Source: an uncultured bacterium
Lineage (GTDB): Bacteria > Planctomycetota > UBA8742 > UBA2392
Assembly: GCA_938014885.1 (NCBI GenBank)
Contig: CALLQI010000014.1
Span: 62,001-126,000 of the forward strand
Reading direction: 5' to 3'
DNA length: 64,000 bases
This document shows, one piece after another, positions 57,770 through 64,000 of the stretch; position 1 is the stretch's first letter, and every line of letters begins with the position of its first letter. The translations under genes were made by a program, and so were the position numbers. Under the pieces are notes generated by a model that had not been told where the DNA came from, did not search any database, and worked only from the letters and a program-made list of their open reading frames with translations.

Positions 57770-58264
57770 TCAGGCCTTATAATCGCCGGTCTTGCCGCCA
57801 CTTTTCTCAAGCAGGCGTACGCTTTCGATCACCATGCCCTTTTCGAGGGCTTTGACCATGTCGTAGATCGTCAGCGCTGCAATGCTGGCTGCGTGCAGGG
57901 CCTCCATCTCGACGCCGGTCTTGCCGGTGCAGCGTACGGTGGCGCGCACTGCAATGCCGTGGCGTCCGCCGACTGGCTTCACAGCGGTGTCGAACTCGAT
58001 TTCGACGCCGGTGATGCCCAGCGGGTGGCACATCGGGATTGCTTCCGGTGTGCGTTTGGCGGCCATGATTCCTGCCACGCGCGCGGTGCCGAGCACTTCG
58101 CCCTTGGGCCCGCTGCCCTGCAATACGGCGTCATGCGTTGCGCGTTCCATGCGGATCACGGCCTCAGCCGTGGCACTGCGTGTGGTGACTTCCTTTGCGC
58201 CGACGTCAACCATGCGGGCTTCGCCGCGTTCGTTCAGGTGCGTGAGTTTGCGTGGTTTGGCCAT
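57770..58264 (-). CDS. moaC: Cyclic pyranopterin monophosphate synthase
   Basis: 164 residues from ATG 58264. Family signatures: KRTPEAIPMCHPLGITGVEI and GKTGVEMEALHAASIAALTIYDMVKAL, which hold the active-site His and Lys. It makes cPMP early in Moco synthesis. The gap to sat (57686-57769) shows no clear terminator. It is divergent from kdsA, 99 bases apart. Confidence 0.95.
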   Translation of the reverse strand: MAKPRKLTHLNERGEARMVDVGAKEVTTRSATAEAVIRMERATHDAVLQGSGPKGEVLGTARVAGIMAAKRTPEAIPMCHPLGITGVEIEFDTAVKPVGGRHGIAVRATVRCTGKTGVEMEALHAASIAALTIYDMVKALEKGMVIESVRLLEKSGGKTGDYKA

Positions 58265-58363
58265 GCCCGCAGGTTACGCCGGTGACCGGCCGCGCGCCAC
58301 GGTGCGCCGGGGCTGTCGTTTTTCGGTGGGGGTGCTTTCATTGCCGCAGACGCGGAGGCCGCC

Positions 58364-59185
58364 ATGAAACTGGGCACACACACGCTGAACACTCGCAAGC
58401 TGTTCGTGATCTCGGGCCCCTGCGTGCTCGAAAGCCCTGACATCCAGCGCACCGTGGCCGCCGCAATGAAGAAGACCTGCGACGCGCTCGGCCTCACGTA
58501 CATCTTCAAGGCCAGCTTCGACAAGGCTAACCGCACCAGCGTCAAGGGCCACCGCGGTCCCGGCATCGATGAAGGCTTGAAAGAATTGAATGCCGTCGGC
58601 CGCGAGTTCGGCGTGCCCGTGCTGACCGACGTGCACTTGCCGGAACACTGCGAACCAGCAGCCCAGGCCGTGGACGTGTTGCAGATCCCGGCGTTTCTGT
58701 GCCGCCAGACCGACCTTCTGGAAGCCGCTGCGCATGCGGCCGCAAAGCACGGCAAGGTCGTGAACGTAAAGAAGGGCCAGTTCCTGGCACCCTGGGACAT
58801 GTCCAAGGTGGTCGAGAAAGTGGTCGCGTTCGGCGCCGAAGGCCGCGTGATGGTGACCGAGCGCGGGGCCAGCTTCGGGTACAACAACCTGGTCAGCGAC
58901 ATGCGCGCAATCCCCATCATGCGCAAGTTCGGCTGCCCGGTGGTGTTTGACGCCACCCACAGTGTGCAGCTTCCCGGCGGCCAGGGCGACAGCTCGGGCG
59001 GCCAATCCGAGTTCGCGCCTGTGCTCGCGCGCGCAGCCGTGGCAGCCGGCGCCGACGGCCTGTTCGCCGAAACGCACCCCGACCCGCGCAAGGCCCTCAG
59101 CGACGGGCCCAACATGATCCCGCTGGCCGACATGCCGGCCGTGCTGAAGCAGCTCGATGCAATCCACACACTGGTTCGCGGTTAG
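58364..59185 (+). CDS. kdsA: 3-deoxy-D-manno-octulosonate 8-phosphate synthase
   Basis: 273 residues from ATG 58364 (GGAGG upstream). Signatures: ISGPCVLES with C20, SFDKANRTSVKGHRGPG, GRVMVTERGASFGYNNLVSD, VVFDATHSVQLPGG. C20 is where metal-dependent KdsA enzymes have their metal cysteine; metal-independent enzymes have Asn. So a metal-dependent class. It makes Kdo-8-phosphate for LPS, implying an outer membrane with LPS. The stop overlaps that of the convergent sigma-54 activator gene. Confidence 0.96.
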   Translation: MKLGTHTLNTRKLFVISGPCVLESPDIQRTVAAAMKKTCDALGLTYIFKASFDKANRTSVKGHRGPGIDEGLKELNAVGREFGVPVLTDVHLPEHCEPAAQAVDVLQIPAFLCRQTDLLEAAAHAAAKHGKVVNVKKGQFLAPWDMSKVVEKVVAFGAEGRVMVTERGASFGYNNLVSDMRAIPIMRKFGCPVVFDATHSVQLPGGQGDSSGGQSEFAPVLARAAVAAGADGLFAETHPDPRKALSDGPNMIPLADMPAVLKQLDAIHTLVRG

Positions 59186-60174
59186 GGCTTGCGCAGGTTG
59201 TACTCGGTGATTTTGCGGTCCAGGGTGGGCCGCGAAATGCCTAGCAGATTGCTGGTTTCCTTCTTGTTCCAGCCGGTCTGCTTCAGCACTTTCTCGATGT
59301 GGCGGGCTTCCATGCTGGCGAGGCTGTTGTCGCTGCCCGGCGCGGTGACTTCGTCCGTTGGTGTCGGGCCCACGCTGAGGCGCAGGCCGTCAGCGTGCAG
59401 GGTGTCGCCGTCGGCGGCCACGCAGGCGCGCTTGATCACGGCGCGCAGCTCGCGCACGTTGCCGGGCCAACCGTGCATTTTCAGGCGGTTCATGGCCTCG
59501 GTGTCGATGCCGCGGATGCGCGTGCCGAATTTTTCGTTGCACTCGCGGATGAAGTGGTTCACCAGCATCGGGATTTCGTCGCGGCGCTGGCGCAGTGCCG
59601 GCACCTCAATCGTGAACTCGTTCAGCCGGTAGAACAGGTCCTCACGGAAGCGGCCGGTGCCCAGCAGGCTTTCCAGCGGGCGGTTCGTCGCCGCAATAAT
59701 GCGCACGTCGGCGTGCAGGGTCTGTTCGCCGCCGACGCGCTCGAACTGCTTGTACTCGAATGCGCGCAGGACTTTGGCTTGGGCGACCTGGCTCATGTCG
59801 CCGATTTCGTCCAGGAACAGCGTGCCGCCATCGGCTTGCTCGAACTTGCCTTTGCGCTGGCGGTCGGCGCTGGTGTATGCGCCTTTTTCGCTGCCGAACA
59901 GTTCGGCCTCAAGCAGCGTGTCGGGGATCGCGCTGCAATTCACGCTCACGAAGGGCTTGTCGCGGCGGCGGCTGGCGTTGTGAATCGCCTGGGCGATCAG
60001 ATTCTTGCCGGTGCCAGTCTCACCCAGCAGCAGCACGGCCACATCCTTGCCCGCCGCGCCGGCAGCGAGCCGCAGAGTTTCACGGAAGACGTCGCTGACG
60101 CAGATCAATGCTTCAAACGTCACGCCGACGGAGCGATAAGCGCTCGTGATTGTCGGTTGCTCTGGTGCTGACAT
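59182..60174 (-). CDS. Sigma-54 activator with short N-terminal region, AAA+ and Fis HTH
   Basis: 330 residues; ATG 60174 (MSAPEQPTITSAYRS) is chosen although the frame stays open to 61977, because that part is antisense to the next gene. Walker A GETGTGKN (51-58), Walker B GTLFLDEIGD, and the Fis HTH ending in NKKETSNLLGISRPTLDRKI. The sigma-54 loop reads GAYTSA (98-103). There is no sensor domain beyond ~30 residues. With the 25162 gene it is one of two activators in the window. Confidence 0.92.
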   Translation of the reverse strand: MSAPEQPTITSAYRSVGVTFEALICVSDVFRETLRLAAGAAGKDVAVLLLGETGTGKNLIAQAIHNASRRRDKPFVSVNCSAIPDTLLEAELFGSEKGAYTSADRQRKGKFEQADGGTLFLDEIGDMSQVAQAKVLRAFEYKQFERVGGEQTLHADVRIIAATNRPLESLLGTGRFREDLFYRLNEFTIEVPALRQRRDEIPMLVNHFIRECNEKFGTRIRGIDTEAMNRLKMHGWPGNVRELRAVIKRACVAADGDTLHADGLRLSVGPTPTDEVTAPGSDNSLASMEARHIEKVLKQTGWNKKETSNLLGISRPTLDRKITEYNLRKP

Positions 60175-60243
60175 AGGCGGCTTCTGCTGTAGACTTCGAG
60201 AGCGACCCCGATTTGCGCCCCTACTATTAGTGATTCCGGGCTG

Positions 60244-62631
60244 ATGCGCAACGTTTGCATCCTTTTGATTGCGATTTCCTCCCTTTCCTGCGCACTGACC
60301 GCACAGGAGCCTGAGGGCTATCGGCCCCAGAAAACGGTCGTGTTGGGCATCGACGCGCTCGACAAGAAGCTCATGGACCGCTGGATGGCCGAGGGCCGCC
60401 TGCCGCACTTCAAGCAGCTTGCTGAGCAAGGGCATTACTCGGCGCTGGAATCTACGCACCCGCCAATGTCGCCCACGGCGTGGTCGAGCATGATCACGGG
60501 CTTGAACCCGGGCAAGACCGGTATTTTCGACTTCATCAAGCGTCAGGACGACAGTTATCAGCCTGAACTCGCACTCGGCCGCGCGAACGAGCAACCGCTG
60601 ATCGGCGGCCCCGTAACGCGCGCTGCCGTGGGCGTCGGTGCCGGTCTGGCCCTGCTGCTGCTGGGGCTGGGGTTGGGCCGCGGGCTGTTCATGCTGTTGC
60701 GCGGCGACAAGACCAGCGACATCTTCCCGGCCTTGACCGTCGTGCTGATGTGTCTTCTGATCCCGGTTTCGCCGTTGACACGCGACGCGGGCGGGGCCGC
60801 CGGGGCGCTGTTTGCACAGGGCATCTGCGCCGTGGTGTTTGGCTACTTCGTACGGCGCAATCGCCTGCGGATGACGGCCTTCATTGCCCCGTTGTTGATT
60901 CTGTGCGCCAGTGGCGCGCTGGCCGTGGCCAAGTTGCCCTCGGAGTTGCCGCAGCCGCAGTCGGCGCGCACTGGCGACAGCTTCTGGAAGCTGGCCGACG
61001 CGCACGGCCTTCGCACCCGCGTGATCGGCGCGCCCCTGAGCTGGCCCGCCAAAGAAGACCTCGAACGCGCCAAGCTGACCACCGGCCTCGCCACGCCCGA
61101 CGCCATGGGCAGTTTTCATACGTACACGCTGTTCACCGAGCCGCACCATGAGCTGGCCGGTGGCATCACGGAGATGTCCGGCCGCATTGAGCGCCTGGTG
61201 TTCGAGGGCAACGTGGCGCAAGGCCTGCTGCTGGGGCCGCCGGACAAGTTCGATCTGGCGCGCTGGCGCGAATGGGAGGACGGCAAGCTCACACGCATCC
61301 CGCGTGAAGAGATTGCCTTCACCATCACGCGCGCCGGCGAAGGCGTGCGACTCGAATTCGCGCCCGGCGATTGCGCCGAGGGCACTGGCTTCACCCTGCA
61401 ACCCGGTGAATGGGTGCGGCACTTTCGTGTGAAGTTTGACATCGGCGGGCTGACCGACTTGCACGCCACGGTCAGTTTCAAACTGCTCGCGGGTGGCAAC
61501 GCGGTGCGGCTGTATGCCACGCCAGTGCAGTGGGACCCGATGGAGCCCAACGCGCGCTTTGCGATCAGCGAGCCGCTCGATTTCGCGCCCTGGGTCGCCA
61601 CCAACTACGGTATGTACCAGACCATCGGCTGGGCTGAGGCCACCAGCGCTCTCAATGACGGTGCGATCGACGAGGACACCTTCATGGAAACCTGCCGTCA
61701 CAGCTTCGATGAAAAGCGCGCGCAGATTCTGGGCCTTCTGCAACGCCCCGACGAATGGGACATGCTGGCCTGCTTCACTTACGAGGTGGACCGTGTAAGC
61801 CACATGATGTGGCGGCACCTGCCCGAAGAGGCTGGCAAACACCCGAACTATGACCCGGCCGCGCCGGCGCGCTGGCGCACGGCGATTCGCGACTACTACG
61901 AACTCTACGACGCGCTGCTGGGCGAAGTGATGAAGCTGCTGCCGCCCGAAACTCTGCTGCTGGTGTGCAGTGACCACGGCTTTCTGCCGTTCTATCGCGC
62001 GGTGAACGTGAATCGCTGGCTGCGCGACAACGGCTATCTTGTGCTAAAGGGCGAGGCTGGCGAAGTCGGCATGGACGGCCTGTTCAACACCCGCGGCGGA
62101 TACTTTGACAGTGTGGACTGGTCGCGCACCAAGGCCTACGCGCTGAGCCTTTCCAAGGTGTACTTGAATCTTAGGGGCCGCGAGCCCGAGGGCATTGTCG
62201 AGCCGGGTGCTGAGGCCGAGGCGCTGAAGAACGAGCTCATCGCGGGCCTGCTGGCATTGCGCGACGATGAGCGCCACGGCAACGCCCGCGTTTTCCGCAA
62301 TGTATGGCGCGCGGAAGACATCTGGGAAGGCGACCGCCTGCCTGAAGTGGGGGATCTGCAACTCGGTTACGACTACGGCTATCGCGTAAGCTGGAGCACC
62401 AGCCTCGGCGGTGCCAATGAGCCAGTGATCTTCGACAACCTGAAACCCTGGTCCGGCGACCATTGCAGCTACGACCCGGCGCTTGTACCCGGTGTGGTGT
62501 TCAGCAACCGCAGGCTTGAGGGCACGCGCTTTCACTTGAGCGACACCGGACTGACCGCGCTGCAGGCCATGGGCGTGCCGCTGCCGGCCGCCCGCGGAAG
62601 CCGGGATGGAGTGCCCTGGCGCGTGCGTTAG
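60244..62631 (+). CDS. Alkaline-phosphatase-superfamily protein with four membrane helices inserted in the catalytic domain
   Basis: 795 residues from ATG 60244, signal peptide 1-20. The phosphodiesterase fold begins at VVLGIDALD (metal D37) and S76 (PPMSPTAWSSM) is at the nucleophile position of the 51859 paralog (Thr there). After IFDFI (residues 94-98) a ~120-residue block with four hydrophobic helices (126-151, 158-177, 184-203, 210-229) interrupts the domain; at ~247 the fold resumes with SFWKLADAHGLRTRVIGAPLSWP (shown in parts: SFWKLADAHGLRTRV). Later LLVCSDHGFLPFYRA and GREPEGIVEPGAE match the 51859 protein. Substrate unknown. Confidence 0.82.
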   Translation: MRNVCILLIAISSLSCALTAQEPEGYRPQKTVVLGIDALDKKLMDRWMAEGRLPHFKQLAEQGHYSALESTHPPMSPTAWSSMITGLNPGKTGIFDFIKRQDDSYQPELALGRANEQPLIGGPVTRAAVGVGAGLALLLLGLGLGRGLFMLLRGDKTSDIFPALTVVLMCLLIPVSPLTRDAGGAAGALFAQGICAVVFGYFVRRNRLRMTAFIAPLLILCASGALAVAKLPSELPQPQSARTGDSFWKLADAHGLRTRVIGAPLSWPAKEDLERAKLTTGLATPDAMGSFHTYTLFTEPHHELAGGITEMSGRIERLVFEGNVAQGLLLGPPDKFDLARWREWEDGKLTRIPREEIAFTITRAGEGVRLEFAPGDCAEGTGFTLQPGEWVRHFRVKFDIGGLTDLHATVSFKLLAGGNAVRLYATPVQWDPMEPNARFAISEPLDFAPWVATNYGMYQTIGWAEATSALNDGAIDEDTFMETCRHSFDEKRAQILGLLQRPDEWDMLACFTYEVDRVSHMMWRHLPEEAGKHPNYDPAAPARWRTAIRDYYELYDALLGEVMKLLPPETLLLVCSDHGFLPFYRAVNVNRWLRDNGYLVLKGEAGEVGMDGLFNTRGGYFDSVDWSRTKAYALSLSKVYLNLRGREPEGIVEPGAEAEALKNELIAGLLALRDDERHGNARVFRNVWRAEDIWEGDRLPEVGDLQLGYDYGYRVSWSTSLGGANEPVIFDNLKPWSGDHCSYDPALVPGVVFSNRRLEGTRFHLSDTGLTALQAMGVPLPAARGSRDGVPWRVR

Positions 62632-62651
62632 TCAGATGTCGCGCGAGTGTG

Positions 62652-62657
62652 TATACT
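62652..62657 (+). promoter_or_regulatory. -10 box TATACT ahead of the 111-aa orphan gene
   Basis: Near-consensus TATACT, with a weak TTAGTC 18 bases upstream; the expected start would lie inside the shared 22-nt motif. Confidence 0.4.
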
Positions 62658-62679
62658 GCGCTGCAACGCGCGTTCGTTG
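62658..62679 (+). promoter_or_regulatory. 22-nt motif in the orphan gene leader, copy 2
   Basis: Same two 10-mers as at 36045-36066 (GCGCTGCAAC, GC, GCGTTCGTTG), 57 bases before the ATG at 62737. Confidence 0.5.
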
Positions 62680-62736
62680 GGAAGTACAGGCTGCCCGGAT
62701 ATGGGCTTTCGAAACCACTGACCGGAGGGCAATGCC

Positions 62737-63072
62737 ATGTCAGACAGCATGAAGACACTGACCTTCCGCACCACCGCAGACTTCGCCACGCGCTTCCAGC
62801 AGATGGACGGTCGCATCGACGAAAACGCTGCTCGCCGCGATGCCTTCGTACGCGCAGGCAACGCCGAGGCTGCGGGCCAATGCGCCGCCGAACACACCAA
62901 GCTGTGCGCCGAGTTCCAGGGCATGCTGCTGGATGAGGTTGAGCGCCACTGGGGCCCGCACATCCTGGACAACGACGGCACCATGCCCGAATTCCCGGAC
63001 GACTGGCGCTTCCAGTTTTACGGCCGCATCCTGCGGATCAGTTACGAAGAGCGCCAAGCCTTCAAGGACTAG
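62737..63072 (+). CDS. Orphan 111-residue cytoplasmic protein
   Basis: From ATG 62737 with GGAGGG upstream. Reads MSDSMKTLTFRTTADFATRF onward, with helices rich in Arg, Glu and Ala and a C-terminal WRFQFYGRILRISYEERQAF. No signal peptide or membrane segment, two cysteines (CAAEHTKLC). Not recognised. It shares its leader motif with the MATE gene. Confidence 0.7.
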   Translation: MSDSMKTLTFRTTADFATRFQQMDGRIDENAARRDAFVRAGNAEAAGQCAAEHTKLCAEFQGMLLDEVERHWGPHILDNDGTMPEFPDDWRFQFYGRILRISYEERQAFKD

Positions 63073-63084
63073 GCCGGCAGGTGT

Positions 63085-63103
63085 TGCAGGCATCTTGCCT
63101 GCA
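63085..63103 (+). terminator. Short hairpin after the orphan gene
   Basis: 8-bp perfect stem TGCAGGCA / TGCCTGCA with a TCT loop, 13 bases past the stop; no T-run follows. Confidence 0.4.
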
Positions 63104-63205
63104 TTCCCACGCAGCCTTTGGCCTGCGGGTCTGTTGCACCACGAACGGCAACTGCTGCATGCTGGGAGCCCGCAACACGGTTGGCGGGCCGGTGGCCAGC
63201 GGTCC

Positions 63206-64000
63206 CTAGTCTGTTCCGTCGGATTTCTTGTAGGTGCTGGTTTTGCTGGGTAGGGTTGGGTGTACGTCCCAGGTGTAGTTTCGCTTCGGGATCACCTGCT
63301 TGGCGATTACTTCGGTGGCGTTGGCGCCTTCGCCTTCTTTGGCTTGCCAGTACAGCACGCATACTTCGTGCACGTTGTTTTCGAAGAACTGCATGCGGAA
63401 TGTGTACACGCCTGGCGTCAGGCGCGTGACGGCACTGCTTTTCTCGCGCTGGTAGTGCAGGTTGTCGTCTTCGAGCAGCATTGTGTCATCAAGCCAGATC
63501 CGCACGCCGTCGTCACTGCGGCAAGTGAAGGTGTAGTCGGCCTCACGCTCAACGATCAGCGCGCCGTACCATTCCACGGCGAAAGTCTCAGCGGGAAACG
63601 GCAGCTTGAAGTCGTTGGCGTTTTCGAAGTTGACGTGGGCGTCTTTGCGCACGATGAAGCAAGTCATCGGCTCGGGGTCCGGCATCTGCGTGTAACCGCC
63701 CGGGCTGGGCAGGTCGTAGTAGTAGGCGATCAGCCCTTTGTTCGTCACATCAATCAGGAAGGGGTCGCTGGTGACTACGGCCATGCGTGCGATCATGCTG
63801 CCTTCGCCAAGGCCCGTTGGCAGCGTCGCCTGGCAGGTGCGCCGTTGCGTGGTCGCATCCACTTCGGCGGTCGCGGTTACGGTGTAGGGACACGGCACTC
63901 CATCGACGCTTAGCGTGATCGGCTGGGCCAGTACTTCCGCGTTGCCGTATACTTCCATCACGAACTCGAACTGCTGGCCCTCGCGTACGCTGGGACGTGT
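63206..64000 (-). CDS. Secreted PA14-domain protein, N-terminus beyond the window
   Basis: Reads leftward from beyond base 64000 to a stop at 63206; the visible 265 residues are open at the start (VREGQQFEFVMEVYGNAEVL). A beta region first, then a PA14 domain: GLIAYYYDLPSP, PAETFAVEWYGALIVEREADYTFTCRSDDGVRIWLDD, NLHYQREKS, GVYTFRMQFFENNVHEVCVLYWQA (given in parts). PA14 domains bind carbohydrate in many enzymes and adhesins. Convergent with the orphan gene. Confidence 0.85.
   Translation of the reverse strand, partial: TRPSVREGQQFEFVMEVYGNAEVLAQPITLSVDGVPCPYTVTATAEVDATTQRRTCQATLPTGLGEGSMIARMAVVTSDPFLIDVTNKGLIAYYYDLPSPGGYTQMPDPEPMTCFIVRKDAHVNFENANDFKLPFPAETFAVEWYGALIVEREADYTFTCRSDDGVRIWLDDTMLLEDDNLHYQREKSSAVTRLTPGVYTFRMQFFENNVHEVCVLYWQAKEGEGANATEVIAKQVIPKRNYTWDVHPTLPSKTSTYKKSDGTD

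Noticed and set aside
60175..61977. N-terminal extension of the 59182 activator
   Set aside because: Antisense to the 60244 phosphatase-superfamily gene; the activator family starts where MSAPEQ begins.
1..64000. tRNA or rRNA genes, integrases, transposases, attachment sites
   Set aside because: None recognised by eye on either strand; a tRNA or rRNA scan would settle it.

Overview
The window looks like a stretch of a high-GC, Gram-negative member of the Planctomycetota or a close relative. The evidence is a DUF1549/DUF1553 plus Tat-exported DUF1501 gene pair, a membrane Ser/Thr kinase fused to a sulfatase-modifying-factor (FGE/SUMF1) domain, large secreted GEVED and PA14 proteins, HEAT-VWA and PQQ-propeller proteins, and sigma-54 activators. 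kdsA implies an LPS-type outer membrane. Species-level placement is inference; I saw no rRNA or tRNA gene.

Layout. 1-7.9 kb: a truncated secreted GEVED protein, a TTG-start HTH regulator, and an operon of a TlpA-type lipoprotein thioredoxin and the kinase-FGE fusion. 7.9-11.9 kb: an AT-richer, odd block with a 51-aa basic protein, a DoxX-like membrane protein, a 13-C homopolymer and two orphan proteins, one with a single N-terminal membrane helix. 11.9-17.4 kb: folD (lacking the usual catalytic lysine), a PQQ-propeller protein, recQ and a GNAT gene. 17.4-26.8 kb: the DUF1501/DUF1549 pair, a HEAT-VWA protein, a small lipoprotein/anchored protein set, a minimal sigma-54 activator and a cysteine-less rhodanese lipoprotein. 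26.8-31.4 kb: a 1555-aa TMTC-like glycosyltransferase/TPR protein. 31.6-33.2 kb: infC-rpmI-rplT. 33.2-34 kb: a long inverted repeat and a candidate orphan ~200-nt structured RNA gene. 34-47 kb: STAS protein, MBL hydrolase, yajQ-type gene, MATE pump, sigma-54-type promoter and Hsp20, a tandem paralog pair, a polyprenyl synthase, mobA, a long coiled-coil membrane protein, nadE and a MarR/DinB couple. 47-49 kb: a divergent pair sharing a repeated extracytoplasmic domain. 49-64 kb: a fused acyl-CoA monooxygenase/old-yellow-enzyme, dut, three alkaline-phosphatase-superfamily proteins, cysC and sat, moaC, kdsA, a second sigma-54 activator and a truncated PA14 protein.

How the pieces work together. 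Housekeeping: translation (IF3, L35, L20), nucleotide hygiene (dUTPase), NAD synthesis, folate C1 metabolism, Moco synthesis (MobA, MoaC), sulfate activation (Sat, CysC), Kdo synthesis and polyprenyl chains. Surface and secretion: lipoproteins, Tat substrate, GEVED, PA14, VWA and PQQ proteins. Regulation: two sigma-54 activators, both with non-standard GAFTGA loops, next to a good sigma-54-type promoter ahead of hsp20.

The most interesting unexplained items are the orphan RNA gene (33.65-33.85 kb), the FolD active-site change, the membrane block inserted inside a phosphatase-superfamily domain, the duplicated orphan families, and several independent intergenic inverted or word-repeat elements. 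All assignments come from reading the sequence and remembered family motifs; no database search was run.
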